Numbered from the stretch's first letter, positions 46,508 to 59,220 are shown. The stretch: DNA of 64,000 bases from Misgurnus anguillicaudatus (GCF_027580225.2 NW_027395277.1:558001-622000); one strand, 5' to 3'. The notes: generated by a model not told the origin, from the letters alone. Numbers and translations: made by a program.

Positions 46508-47249
46508 TCACTGATCATAAATCTCTAATGTAATAATAGCTTTGGCCATATTTGACATCGTTGCTCTTAATTCAACTCCCGATGACTTGTATGTGAGGCC
46601 ACCCTCCTTTGCCTTTGCACGGGTAAAAGCGCCAGTTTCGTAATACATTCTTTTGTACAGGGCTTCATTGCAATCACGGGATGTTGAGATCACCCCAATT
46701 GCGTAGATGTTATCGTAGAAGTTGAAGTTGTAGGGAACAGAGAACAGAAGAGCCACGCGATCAGTGGTATTCCGGGTCTTTATGTCGCAGAGGTCATAGG
46801 TCAAGACGCCTATGGAACCGCAGGAAGTGTTTGGAGTCTTCGTGAATGCACAGATTGAGATGCTTCGGGGTCCGATTGTGGGCTGAGGAGCAGTGTGGTT
46901 GAATCCATGGTACATGTAGACTCTAAGAAAAGTTTAGGGTTAGTTATGTTTTTACAAAGTAACAGTACAATGACAGCTTTCATTTTGTTTAATTTTGTAA
47001 GTTTTTCACAGTATTTTTCTTGAATAACACATTTGCTTATTTTAAGTGTACTTGGAAAAATCAGTTTATTCTCAGGGGAAGTTCAAATAATCTGTAAAAC
47101 AAAACAAATGAAGATTTATCCCTAAATGCACAATCATCATTTTCTCCTTACTTTGGGTCGATGAGACTGTATTTGTTGCTCTTGTTGTCGATCTTTATTG
47201 TGCAGTTCCTGTTGGTGTCTAAACTTGCTGATAAACGCTCTGCAGACAT
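46508..47249 (-). CDS. actinoporin-like protein
   Basis: A two-exon coding sequence (47249-47152 and 46922-46508) gives 170 aa, close to the usual 170-180 for actinoporins. Family role: actinoporins bind sphingomyelin membranes and insert an N-terminal helix to form pores; the fish relatives are of uncertain function. Visible features are the N-terminal strand NCTIKIDNKSNKYSL, IDPKVYMYHG after the splice, the ALLFSVPYNFNFYDNIYAIG core like the family's FSVPYDYNLY, and ALYKRMYYE near the end, the aromatic-rich lipid-binding region. The N-terminus before residue 14 is short and not obviously amphipathic, so pore formation is unproven. No signal peptide. An untranslated exon (acceptor 47268; upstream exon from 48229) and a TATA box at 48275-48286 complete the gene. 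Confidence 0.88.
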
Positions 47250-47267
47250 GTTGTCACTTTTTTCAGA

Positions 47268-48228
47268 ACTAAAGGATCATAAAAACTTAGAAAAAAACAA
47301 AGATTGTTTATCAAAGACTGGACAAATGCCTTTGTGAGTATGAATTTTGCATTTGTGTGCTGTAGGTAATTTTTGCCAAGCCATAAATTCTTCTCAAAGC
47401 TGATATTCAGTTTATTCTCCAAACACACCAATGTAACATTCATAAGCATTTTTTATGTATATTTAATCAAATATTTAAGTAAAGATTATTCAAAGTTAGA
47501 CATCACTTTTGGCCACTACTGCGCACACCAATCGAGGCAAACCCTGAAACTATGGCAGCAGCAGGTACAGATGAGTACAGATGAGATCCGTTTTTGCCGC
47601 GATTATCTTTGAAAAGGAATATACTACTTAACTGGTAAAATTTAAACATGAGATTTACACGATTTATACTGCCCCAGTAAAAGGGGTCTAGCAGAGTCAT
47701 GAATTAAGGAAAATATAGCTATCAAAAGGCATTTATTTTTAAATTAAGAATATGCTTGACCTTTTCTGTGATCGTTTGGGTAATCTGTTGCTCCACAGTG
47801 CGTTTATAATCAATTCAACAGATAAAGTAAGCACAGAAAAGAGTCATTCTTATAAATGTAAAAAAATATTTAAATGCTGTTAGTTTAAATTTTTTCCAAA
47901 TATCTTAAATTAGAATTGTTATGTCCCAAATCATAGTATGTTGATATTATAGTATAGCATTAAATTAAGTCCTGTCTAAATGTATTAAATAAAAACATTT
48001 TACAAAGTTTGTAATTTAAGAACTCAAGGTCTTAAGAAGAATAAGAAGATTAGTTTATATATTTACCAAATCACATTTATTTCCACTGCTGTTATATGTA
48101 TTATATAAATCGATTAATCATTAATATTCATTTAAATAGTAACATATTTGTATAAATATTCATGCGTTAACGTGGCTTCGTTATCTATGAATGTCTCTGT
48201 AAAAGGCATAAAGTCTTAATTTACTCAC
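47268..48228 (-). other. 5' UTR intron of the actinoporin-like gene
   Basis: The intron runs from the donor GAAG|GTGAGT (48229) to the acceptor CTTTAG|TTCTG (47268). AT-rich, no other feature seen. Confidence 0.6.
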
Positions 48229-48286
48229 CTTCAGCAAAATTCTTCTCATCTGTCAAAGACTAACTGAACACTGCTTATATATATAC
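48229..48286 (-). promoter_or_regulatory. promoter and untranslated first exon of the actinoporin-like gene
   Basis: TATATATAAGC (reverse strand, 48275-48286) lies about 45-55 bp from a GTGAGT donor at 48228. This is a good distance for a TATA box feeding a short untranslated exon. No interferon-response element was seen nearby. Confidence 0.55.
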
Positions 48287-48598
48287 ACCCTGACACATAT
48301 TTGTGCAATGATCATCTGTGATTTGTCAATTGTCACTCCTCCCACATAAAAAATACTAGTAGCCAAAACTTTAGTTTATTACAGTAAATTACTACACTTT
48401 TGTAATATGACTTTACTGTAGTATTTACTATGGTAAATTAATAAACTGTAGTAAATAATATAATATACTTTAATATTTTCCATGGTAAGTCTAAAAAAGT
48501 ATACTTTATCTGTAGTGAAAGATGTGTGGCAAAACCAAATAAATCACTTATATTTTATGTATTAAGCTTCATCTGTGTCTGGTGTGAATGCACCATAA

Positions 48599-49129
48599 GG
48601 GGCCAAAAAAAAAGCGCTTTAAACGCTTGCAAACGCAAGGCGCGACGCACTGCCTTTTTTAAAAAAAGAGCAGTGCGACGCGGCTTTTCATATTGCTAAG
48701 CAACCACCGAGTCAGCTGTCTTGTCAATCAAATATTGAAGCGTGAGCGCTCTTTTGCTGTTAACTGTCATATTAGCAGAAACTTTAAAAAGAGGACGCTT
48801 GCTCTGACCTTGTTTGAGGATAAGAGGAGCACAAACACACAGGAGAGAGTGAGCGAATGGAGTCCGGTTCTTCAAAGCAACTGTAAACTTATCTTACCAC
48901 AACGTAAGGCCCGCCTCTCCCCTCATTCGATTGGACAATGGAAAGACTCGAATGACGTCGGGCGCTTCTCCGCTCTCAGCGCTCCTTCAAAAACGCGTGC
49001 GCGGCAGGCGGCAAAAAAACGCAAGGCGCTCGGCATGCATAAACAGCGCGCAAACGCGCCCTGCCCATAGAATATCATTCAAAAAAGGCGCCTGCAACTG
49101 CCATAAACGCTTTTGGTGTGACTGGCCCC
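48599..49129. mobile_element. Harbinger-type MITE
   Basis: GGGGCCA at the left and TGGCCCC at the right are inverted and flanked by TAA (48596-48598 and 49130-49132). The interior is rich in AAACGC / GCGCAA motifs. The two plus-strand open frames inside are not conserved coding. Confidence 0.7.
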
Positions 49130-49274
49130 TAAGGCTGCTGTTGATAATAGCCCTGTGGGAGCTAAAGCATGATATTTGTCTAAAAAGGGAATGAACTATT
49201 GTGAATGTAGTGTAAAAACTGTACTTAAAAGTCTTTGTTCAGCCATTGTTGCGTAAAATTTACAGATTACACTG

Positions 49275-49860
49275 CAAAAAATGATTGAATTTTTGTCTTG
49301 TTTTCCAGTAAAAATATCTAAGAATTCTTAAATTGAGACACATTAACTTTAAGCAAAGTGGCTTAAATCTTGTTCACTGAAAATAAAAGATTCATTCAAT
49401 AGACTAATTTTTTTAAGGTAAGTGGTTGCAATCAATTTATTTAAGCTACATTTAAACAAAAGTTTTTTATTTTATTTTATTTTTCTATTTTTTTAATCTA
49501 TCTTAAATAAATTGATTGCAACCACTTACCTTTAAAAAATTTGTCAATTGAATGAATAATTTTTTTCAGTGTTTACTGAATAAATGATAAAAAATAAGAG
49601 TAAGAAAAACACACTTAATTCGAGTTTCAACTTAATTCAATAAACTCAATTTATTTTTCTTACTGCACTGGCAGATGTTGTGACTAGTTTTAACTAAAAA
49701 AAAAAACCTGATTTTCACAATTTAGTTCAGTAAACAAGACTTAAATCGTAAGCCACTTTGCTTATCAAGTTAATGTATCTGAATTTAAGAAATATTAGAT
49801 ATTTTACTGGAAAACAAGACAAAAATACCAATTAAGACAATCTTTTTTTTTTGCAGTGTA
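49275..49860. mobile_element. palindromic MITE with a second palindrome nested in its centre
   Basis: The outer arms are ACTGCAAAAAATGATTG...TTGTCTTGTTTTCCAGTAAA and the inverse TTTTACTGGAAAACAAGACA...TTTTGCAGTGT. The inner element (about 49385-49572) has arms GGTTGCAATCAATTTATTTA and TAAATAAATTGATTGCAACC. Halves of both recur at 33905-34225. Confidence 0.8.
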
Positions 49861-50506
49861 TGAGTCAATGAACGTATTTTAATATATTTTTAGAACAAAA
49901 ACAAACAAACAAAAGGAATGATTTGAATTCATTTAAAATATTTTTGTGATGTGTTTAATAAACTGTAATAAAAGGTTTATATGATTAGTTATATTGAGCA
50001 GCTGCACTATGGTTGATTGATTGATTGATTCAGTTATTCAGTGTCATGAAGTTATTAAACAGATGATACTAATTAAAGGTGGTGGAGTTTATATAATGGC
50101 ATTATTCAAATTTTTGACGTCATTAATTACATTTTTCATGTACAATTAACTCAATTGTTGTTTGTTGAGACTGCTAAGGTTGTTAAGTTTACTTTTTTTG
50201 TAAACTAAACTAAATTATTGTTTGTTAAGAGTACATTTTTAGTCTACTACTTATTGCGTGGAACCTGTTGACACAATTTTTTAAGTAAATCCAACATTTC
50301 TTTTTTTTTGAGAACCAATCCATTTCAATAATATTTGCATGTTCTGTCACATTTCTAAATGAAAAGATTAGCATTTGTGTTAAAATTTTTATCTTTCTGT
50401 TATTTATGGAGAGATTTCGATGGAATGTGATGAATGCAGGTCATTCAAGAAATGGCAAATATCTGATCTGCTGGAGTTCAGTCTAGTATCGATCTTAAGT
50501 TTAAGA

Positions 50507-50550
50507 AACGAGTCAGACCTGTTTCATTTAGTGAACAGGTCTGACTCGTT
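50507..50550. repeat. perfect 17-bp hairpin
   Basis: AACGAGTCAGACCTGTT, a 10-nt loop, then its exact inverse AACAGGTCTGACTCGTT. No larger transposon termini were seen around it. Confidence 0.85.
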
Positions 50551-50559
50551 AGATTCAGT

Positions 50560-50845
50560 GTAGAGGGCTGCATTGGGACGGTACTCCCACGGGACCCAAC
50601 GCAAATCTCGCGGGAGCAGGTGGGTTCACCTTTGCTGCGGGCGGGAGTGGGCGGTCAGAATTTTTTGCAGGAGATTTTGCATGTAATAGAAATGTGGTCA
50701 ACACATGAAGTTGAAAAGAAATTTAAGCTAAACATTATGTGGGACAAACCGTGGCAACTTCGGGGAGCACATGCCCAATGCTGTTATACACTATGTGACT
50801 CGCGTCTGGAAGAACTCACTAGTGACAATTCAGGTCGTTAACAGT
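50560..50845. repeat. GC-rich interspersed repeat fragment
   Basis: GGGACGGTACTCCCACGGGA and GCGGGAGCAGGTGGGT contrast sharply with the AT-rich surroundings and resemble the end of a fish DNA transposon. A 73-codon open frame (50620-50841) runs through it but is not recognised. Confidence 0.4.
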
Positions 50846-51639
50846 TAAACTGTTTGTTTGTTTAATTAATCATTTGGTGCGTGTGTATCATGCAGTATAC
50901 ATTTGAAAACGGAGATTTTGGTTTAACGGTTAATGTTACAAAACACTGCTTAAAAAATTATGTCATTTTATTATGTCATCCCCTTTAAAAGCCAGTTGCG
51001 CTGGCGCTATGTCTAATCCCTTATCCTTATTTAGATGACGGACTGTAAACTGAAAATCTAAGCAGAGGAAGAAGATCCCCGGTTTAAGATTAATGTTAAA
51101 TAATTGTGATATTTTTTTATTAAAACCTTTAAAATCCGTTTTCTTTTAGTCATGGAAGTAAAAAGGCAAGCTTTTAATTGCGTTAAATGTATGGCTATCA
51201 AATATCATCAAAAAATAATTTACATGTATGTAAGAAAAGGTTTGTACTCTAAAAATACTTTATTTGTAACAAACAGGAGATAAAGAATTTACAAACTGCT
51301 CTCCGCACGTTTCAGCACTTGACAGCGTTTTTTAAGCAAAGAGTTTTTTAAGCATTACTTAAAAATGTTTCTCATCTCACCATATCCACAAGTTATTATA
51401 TACAATAAATGCGTGAGGTAGCATTTAAAAAAAACATTTAAAAACAGATGCATTTGTTTAAAGCAAAGCATTTATTTACTTACCAGGCTACAGGTGAAGC
51501 AGCTCTTTGCGCCTTCTAACGTCTCATAATTAGTCCTCATTTATGTCCAAGAGACTCAATAATAATCTTTTACATTTCAATCCTTTAATCTTTTTATATT
51601 TGAAAAGCGTTTTTGTGCCGCTGAGCATTCATATGTGAT

Positions 51640-51980
51640 AAGCAAACCTGCGTTTTCGTCCCCGTTTATATAGCACATTTTTTAACGCGCTCTTTAAATA
51701 ACAAAAAACATATTGCGCCATTGACTCTAGACTTTAGAGCAGGTTTTTGTTGGTCAATGGCAGTCTATTTTAGTTGCCTCAAAATAGCAACGCGCCAACA
51801 ATGTGCATGAACACACCTCGTTTTCAGACCATAACCATGGGCGCAAACTTGGGTGCAAATGCATTTGCTATTTAAACAATGTGGCGCTAAACGTGAAAAT
51901 TATAATTGCGCCGGGTCGAAACTAGCAAAATACACTTGCTTCGTGCTTTGCGCTGCATTGCGCCAGGTGTAAGATAAGAT
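51640..51980. repeat. Harbinger right-end fragment
   Basis: It ends TTGCGCCAGGTGTAAGATA with GCGCAA / GCGCCA motifs like those at 38100-38414. The left end was not found. Confidence 0.5.
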
Positions 51981-54150
51981 GTATGTCTATAGTTTGCTCA
52001 ATGATCAACCATTGGTCCATTCCATCCACATCGCTGAGCTCAGATTTGGTAAGTTCAATAGAAAAGAGTCTGAATCAGTGTCAACTAGTTCCAGAAAGGA
52101 AAAAAATCATCAATGGGTTGCAGATTGTGTTATATACTGTCAATGTGAATATCAGGGATATTCTTTCTCATCTTCTTTATCGCACAAAATGTTGGCGCTT
52201 AACTTGTCCTGCACAGTTTGTCATAGACCCATAAATGAGGGCTCAAATCGGACAGTTTATTAAGGAGAGGTGTGCTCTGACTTTTATAAGTGATCAGGTG
52301 CCGGGGGTGCGAAAAACAACCGAAACATCCCATAGACTTAACATGCAAAGAACTTTGACGGATCATAGCTCTGAGCGAGGATTTTCGCAACTTTCACACA
52401 CTCGCAAAATGAAACTAATGAAAGATCAACCGTGTAAAGAGCCACCCACCGGCCCAACAACTGATACCAATGGCATTGGTGAAGGGATCTCGTGTTTTTT
52501 CCTTCCTTCTTGCTAAAGATTGCCTCCCAGAGTCCAAAATCAGGATTTGGTTGGTCAGGTTCTCGGATCTGGGTCACCAAATGGAATTACTAACCATCTA
52601 TAAACTAGATCTCCTTAGGAGGACACAGGAGAAGGAGAAGTTCTGAACTTCGGTACACTTTATCTTAGAATTATAGAAATTAGCCCTTTTAACCAATTGC
52701 ACCATGACCTTTACATTGATACCACACATGAATATAAAATTGCAATCTCAAAACAAAATATATACATAAGATCATATATTTTGAACAGATACCCAAATTA
52801 AATAAGCTTGAAGGTTTGCAGGAAGGTTTAGGCTGAGAGAATTTGTGTTGAAGAGATCAAAGGGGTTGACACCAACGGAGGTTTTTGTTTTATAATGTCT
52901 CTCCATAAACAAAGTTAAAGTTGCTTGTTTAACATCCGGTCTTACATTACCTATTGTTAACAATTTGAGACTTATTGTAATGTTACCCAATTTTTTGTTA
53001 TGCTATGCAGTTCATCTTTTGGTAGTCATACATTTTTTAAGATATTCCAGGAATAGGAGAAACATTCAGTGTCAGACACACTGCGTTTAAAATGATGTTA
53101 CCTATCAGCATAGACTAAGTAGTAAGTATAACTATAAAGGACACATTTACATGATGGCAAATACTATACATGTCTTATATGTAATATACTGAACTGTAGT
53201 GTAAAATTTGTCCTCAAAATCTTTTTGTTTCAGCAAACGTGTATTAATGATTACTTCAGGAAAACAATGTTAAGTGTCGACGATCAACTGTATTGTGAAC
53301 GGTGTTAACGCATAGCCAACATGAAAACGATAAATTTAAATACATTTAGTTTTCAGTTTTGGATTTGAAAAATATTAACAGTAGGAACAGAATAGTAACT
53401 TTATGTGATAGGGGATTTACAGCAAAAGAACGACTCCTTATCTAAATTTGGTCTTTTTGTTGCACAATATTAATCATTTGCTACATGGCTTCAAAAGACT
53501 CAGAACATAAAGTATGGAAAACAGCATTCATTGTGCTAAATATGTTCTTTTATCTTGCATTGAACACAAAACAGGTTTGAGTAATGGGATACTATACAAT
53601 GATTTAATTGTATTAAATAAAACATTTTTGTGAGCTGTTCAAATTCAATACACGTTTATTTTTAAAGTGTAGTGTGGGCAATTCAACCCCCAAAAATGCA
53701 AAACAAGAGCCTTTAGACATAGTACAAATATAATTTATGCATTATTTTTGAGAGCCAGTTATCTGCCATACTGGGCAAACATATTTTGCATTAATGGACT
53801 TTAAAATTCATTTTTTATGTTTCTTACAGTACGAATCACTACAGGTTCTTGTCCTCCATATGCAAATGTGTTATCTTGATTACTTGAACACAACGAAATG
53901 CTTGAAAAAACAGCTGTAATCTGGAAATACCTTACAAGCTTTGGGTAAAGGTATGCTTTCCTACTTCCCTGTTGGGGGAACTACACAGTGTCATAAAAAT
54001 GAAACTTTGACACTTTCAATTGACACTTTTGACACTTCAAGGAAATAACACTTTCCTTATATAAAACACCGGATTCCATGGTGCTCATTCCAGAATGTTT
54101 GAAATGTTTCCTTAATTAACAAGCTGGTGAACTGAATCAGTTCATTTTAT
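51981..54150. other. intergenic DNA, nothing recognised
   Basis: Short open frames at 51979-52263 and 52235-52516 overlap in different registers without splice or family support. From 52600 on the sequence is AT-rich with no repeat ends seen. Confidence 0.4.
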
Positions 54151-54159
54151 ATATGGAGA

Positions 54160-54665
54160 CATCTAAAATGTTGTGGGGGTGGGGGGGTCGAGGACTGGAG
54201 TTGAGAGCCACCGCCTTAAGCAGTTTTTGGGGTTTTCTTGCCATTACCTCTCTGAGGAGGGTTGATAATTTACTGGTGCTTTTTGTCTCCCCATCTTGTT
54301 TGGAGTTTGCTCCGGGTAATATTTAAGCCATTCTTTACTCAAGACTGGGTTATGTTCCTAAAGTTCTGTCCATCTAGAACCTAGGGTGGAAGGCAACATC
54401 AATAGTCTAAAATACCAAGAAATCTTAGCTACCTCTTATATTCCCAACCATAAAAGAATGCAAATTCTGCAGCAGGATGGTGCTCCATCGCATACAATAA
54501 TAAATCTTTTTTAGTTAAATTAATTTATCTTAGTGCATTAAACATCATTTGGGAGGGTTTTAGCTTTTATAGCTATACATATTTCTAACACCAATTGATT
54601 AATTAAAAGTCAGGTGTGTTTCTACAAAATAGATAAGCGACAAGACTTTTGACAGGGACTGTATG
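54160..54665. repeat. decayed Tc1-like remnant
   Basis: CAGCAGGATGGTGCTCCATC resembles the Tc1 transposase catalytic-Asp region (QQDGAPSH). The end ACTTTTGACAGGGACTGTA resembles Tc1 terminal repeats. No intact frame. Confidence 0.5.
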
Positions 54666-54919
54666 TGTATTTTGTAATAATACTCTTAATCTCCTTTTTA
54701 TAATAACTTGTAATTGCTCTGTATTTACTATAAAGATACTTTGATACAATGTAAAATTGTTAAAATGCAATAGAAATAAAACAAAATTTTAATTCATAGT
54801 ATTTTAACATGGCCAAACATTCAGTCATATGAGCCATTGAAGGAGGTGAAGAAAGTAGGGTACGGTTCCTGAGTGTCACCAAATTGTGTTTTTTATGAAC
54901 ATATGTTTTATGTTTTATT

Positions 54920-55085
54920 TTTCCCCAAAGATTCCACCTGTGTTGGGAAAGTTCACTTTCTACATGAACTAGTTCAGTTCACAGTTCACACATTTTTAAA
55001 TGAACTAGTTCAGTTCATAGTTCATATTTCAAAATTTTGAACTAGTTCACAGTTCCAAAATGAACTAATTTATAGTTCTTTTTTC
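54920..55085. repeat. GAACTAGTTC repeat array
   Basis: Several copies of GAACTAGTTC and GTTCACAGTTC follow TTGGGAAAGTTCAC, a pattern seen at the ends of fish hAT elements. The other end was not located. Confidence 0.5.
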
Positions 55086-55562
55086 CCATATTATTTAAAA
55101 AAAATTATTGCCATTATAGCCCATATAGAACCACAGACAGCAATTATTTGATCAGTTTTAACACTGAAGCTTAATGTGTCAGTTTTCATCTTCATATCCA
55201 ACTTTAAATCCTCATCCAACCAGGGTTTACATTAGCACTGACTGTCTTTTAATTTTTGTATTTGCTTACTTCCTGCTGTAGTCTACATTACAACGTGATC
55301 CCATTTACAATAGTAATCCAGATTTCCTCATCTGAAAAAGTGTCTATATGGATCAGGGTGATCCAATCCAAAATTGTTTTAAAAGCAAGGACAAAAGTGA
55401 GATGGTTTACCTGATCCTGGAAATCAAAACATGGGATTTCCAAATCTGGATTATTTTGATCAACTGGCCCCAGGAGTGTTAACGTAAGGTACATATTTTA
55501 ACATGTTAGTTTAACATGTTTAATTTTATTATTTTTCTAACAAAATAAAGTTTTTGTTCTAG

Positions 55563-55844
55563 AGAGAATCTTCATATTTGTGCTTCCAAAAATTCCTGTA
55601 AACTCATCAGACCGTTATGCTAAAAGCTATGCGGATATTTAATTAATGAGAGAAATTGTTTTTAAGAGAAACAAAGTATTACATTCATTGTTGGACTTGT
55701 TCTGCCAGCTTAATTTGTCAAGACGTTTCCTTGGGTAATTCCCTACTTGAAACTGAACTTAACTTTTACTTTTGTTCTAGATAAAATCTTCATATTTGTG
55801 CTTCCAAAAATTCCTGAAAACTCGTCAGACCGTTATGTTAAAAG
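55563..55844 (+). repeat. tandemly duplicated exon-like block
   Basis: Two 64-nt segments (55563-55626 and 55781-55844) are close matches with the same TTGTTCTAG acceptor. Both are open in the frame encoding IFIFVLPKIP and NSSDRY. The second ends at a good donor (AAAAG|GTATGT); the first has lost it (AAAAG|CTATGC). The parent gene is not recognised. Confidence 0.45.
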
Positions 55845-56426
55845 GTATGTGGATATTTGTTGAGTTAAACTGAGTTATGAAACCATTTGGATTTAAGCAC
55901 AGATTAGATTGTGTGTCCTATCTCGACAATAGAAGTATTTCAATAGAAGGTAAAGAATCCATGTCATCCCTATAGTGCCCATTACCTGTGGAGTCCCTCT
56001 GGGCTCCGTTTTGGGTCCAATAAAATAAAGATAATTTTTCTTCTTGTTTAGTAATTTCTAAATGGACAGATGTCATTACATTAATAACAAAGGGTAGGTA
56101 ACTACTAAATGTGCTCTGTGTAAAGATCAATTCCAGTTGAAATCATTAAAAATAATGTAAAAGTCTGTGACAACATGTTTTAAGGTCGGTCACAAATGTG
56201 ATCAGTGGTATAATGTGATACTGGGTTAATTAATTAGTAAGTGCATTAGATAACACTAACAATCTTGTTTTTCAGCATGTTAATGTTTGGTAATGTTAGT
56301 TAATTCCAATACAATTGAGAACTTTTATTTAATGCAATATTCACTGTAACTTTGTCATTGTGAAACTGTAATGCTTAACCTTCACTAATAACTGCAAATG
56401 TAAATTACTCTAAATTGTATGTCATG

Positions 56427-56430
<4 letters not shown>

Positions 56431-56460
<30 letters not shown>
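56431..56460. repeat. (GTT)n microsatellite
   Basis: About ten GTT units. Confidence 0.95.
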
Positions 56461-56719
56461 GACATCAATATGATTACTTAATGACCACACTCAACAAAAC
56501 TAAATAATTGTGAATTCATATAGTAATACTAGAAACCTCAAAGATATGTGTACAAAAAATCTTTGTCAAATCTTTATGGTTATTTACTTTTATATTATTA
56601 TGTTTTTTTTTTTTTTTTTTTTTTGCTTTGATGCGCAGCCATCATCTTCTCTGTGAATTTGTAGTAAATCAAAAACAAAATTCAGTAAAATTTTTAGAGC
56701 TTTATAAATGTAAACCACC

Positions 56720-57610
56720 TTCCGGTCACTGTAATGGGTTAAGTGTCATATTCGGACATGATTCGTTTTACTGGGGTAGATGATGGAGTAGGGAATAGGA
56801 ATCGCAGAAAAATGAAACTCGATTACAGCGCGTCACCTGAAGTGAGAAACGAAGCTTTTCGAAGCTTCGGATCAATTGAACCAATTGCTTCGCAAATTGA
56901 TTCATTTTTACGAAGCGTTCAAAACACCACACACTGGCGACACCAGCTGGTCAAATAAGTGAAAAAGCAACAAGATCTGTCCAAACATTTTACAATTTTA
57001 CTAAATAATGGCAAGACTTTTCTTAAAAAAGATGTAAGAAAAAGAAATTATCTAATTTATTTAAGCCATAATTAAAAGTGTATTTTGTGTTTAACTTAAG
57101 GCAAACAAATCATTAAAAACGAACTACCCTTATAATTATGCACATGTTTGTCATTAAATCTGTTTGTAACCAAAAAGTAGACAAAACTGTAGCGTTATTA
57201 GTCAAAAGGATGAATATTTAATAAACTTGCATAATAAAACTGACCCAAGTTCACCTAACAATATTTGACACTGGTCATTTGTGATCAACTCCCCTTGTGG
57301 AGAACCATTGGATTTTTTTATTATTAAATCAATTCAAATAACAAACAGGCATTATATCAAATAAACATTAACAAAAAGACCAATCAGCATATTGTAAACA
57401 AGATAATAATAACATAAAAAAACAAATTATAACAGAGTAAATTAGATTTCAGATATATATTTTGCCAATAATTTAGAGATCTTTAAGAAGCATCATTTTT
57501 TCGAAACGTTTCGAAACAGTTATGACAACACGCTCCAAACCACTGATTCAAAACAAAAGATTCATAAATGTTTCGAAGCCTCATGAAGCAGTGTTTTGAA
57601 ACGAATATTT
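56720..57610. repeat. interspersed repeat with GAAGCTTCG / CGAAACGTTTCG motifs
   Basis: AACGAAGCTTTTCGAAGCTT near 56850, CACTGGCGACACCAGCTGG near 56930 and TTTTCGAAACGTTTCGAAAC near 57500 are typical of a fish hAT-like family. The open frame at 56743-56958 lies within the repeat and is not a host gene. Borders are approximate. Confidence 0.45.
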
Positions 57611-57649
57611 TACAATAACGTGCTAATTATTACCATAATAATAGGTGCT

Positions 57650-57960
57650 CTTTAAAATAAAGTGTCTGTGGCGGCCTGGCGAAGTTTGATGTTTCACCAT
57701 GAGAAAGCTGTTGTAACTCAGGCAAACAATTTCCGACTTGTCACAGACTTCATATTTTTGAGTTACAATGTTACAATCATGGCGCCACCTGCTGCACACA
57801 GGAGGTGTGGCACATTATAGTTTCTTTGAATATCCACCTATATTTATCCACTTAAATTCATATCCCCCAGGTTTATTGTTTTACTAAGGCCATAGGGGGG
57901 GGGGGGGGGTACCCATGCATGTGAGGGTCCTACCATCGCTGCTTGCAGCTTTAATGGCAT
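57650..57960. repeat. MITE-like repeat with a G tract
   Basis: GGCGGCCTGGCGAAGTTTGA at the left and a 13-G tract near 57896-57909 before CTGCTTGCAGCTTTAAT suggest an old interspersed element. Family not assigned. Confidence 0.35.
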
Positions 57961-58429
57961 TTTATATTTTAAAGTAATACCTTTAATTTCAGACTGCGTT
58001 TATTGATGCGATATTCCTAATAAAACATCAAGACTGATATTTGGCAAATGGCAGATTCCCATTTTAAATGCGTATTTAGAGTGCAGTAAATGAAGTTCAA
58101 GTCATTTTTTTTTACAAAAACTCCCACCCACAAGAGAACATCAAAGAGAAAATATTTACATTGTGCCAATCGCTTTGTTTATTTATAACTAACTTTATTG
58201 TAACAAATAATAATACATGATATGGCAATTTTATTTATATAGCTTCACAAAAAAGAACAAAAACAAATACACAATACTACTAAAAATATAAAACACGTTA
58301 AAAACGCATACTAAAAGAACATACAGTATACTTATCTAAAAATAGCAACTAATAAAAAAATAAAGTAGGTGGTATCACTTACTAAAAGCTAAAGAAAAGA
58401 AATGTGTTTTCAATTTTGTTTTAAAAACC

Positions 58430-58570
58430 TGTACAGTCTGTGCATCTCTTGTGCAATATTGTAAGGCAACCGTTCCATAATTTTGGAGCTGCAACGGCAA
58501 AAGCACAATCTCCTTTTTGGAGTAAATGTGTCCTTGGTATTTTATATAATAGTAAACTGTATCATTTGTA
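58430..58570. repeat. interspersed fish repeat (CAACCGTTCCATAATTTTGG)
   Basis: The phrase GTTCCATAATTTTGGAGCTG followed by AAAAGCACAATCTCC is a widespread fish repeat motif. No reliable open frame. Confidence 0.4.
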
Positions 58571-58732
58571 CAACAATATCATACATTACATTAACAATAC
58601 TTTGTTGGAAATATTTATAGGATTTTAATTTGAAATGAAAATCTGAAGAAAAAATATAACACTGTGCTAGACGTTTTAGAAACATTTTTTCATTACTATC
58701 TTCAAAAACATTGTCTTCGTATCATTTCATAA

Positions 58733-59050
58733 CGTTGTTTTGAAACACTGTGTCAAAAGGTCTGTACAAAAAAAGAAAACTTAATGTAGTTTCCTTTAAC
58801 AATGTTAGTGTCAATATTCAGCATCCATGATCCAGAGCAGTTCCTATACAGAAATCTCTTTGTCTTGTTAATAGTTTTCTGACATTATTGCTTTCCCAAA
58901 GATACATTTCTAAATGTAAAATGTGTTAAAAAGTTTCCAGTGGGAATTAATAATCTCTTTAGAAATAAAATGTAAAAAATGAATGAGACCTCAAGAATCA
59001 GATCTCAGATCAGTTTCCTGTTTGTACTGTAGATGATCCGACTCTGTTGG
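58733..59050. repeat. duplicated block shared with 39170-39545
   Basis: See the partner block. On the minus strand it directly follows the candidate terminal exon at 59221-59284, so it may be its 3' UTR. Confidence 0.5.
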
Positions 59051-59220
59051 ATTTGTATGATTGTTCTATATTGTCTGGCTGTGGGAGAGATTTATATGAC
59101 ACTAAGTTAAATACAATTATTTGTAATAACTCGTTAAGGTGCTGTGTGTTCCTCCTGTTTTATGATGTGGGAATAAAGCATCAGAAAGAACTGGTAATCT
59201 CCAGTAATATGTCAAACTCA

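Noticed and set aside
48693..49194. Two plus-strand frames of 87-125 codons
   Set aside because: Contained in the GC-rich Harbinger-type MITE 48599-49129; no recognisable protein.
56743..56958. 71-codon frame beginning MSYSDMIRF
   Set aside because: Overlaps a high-copy-looking repeat with GAAGCTTCG motifs; no splice or family support.
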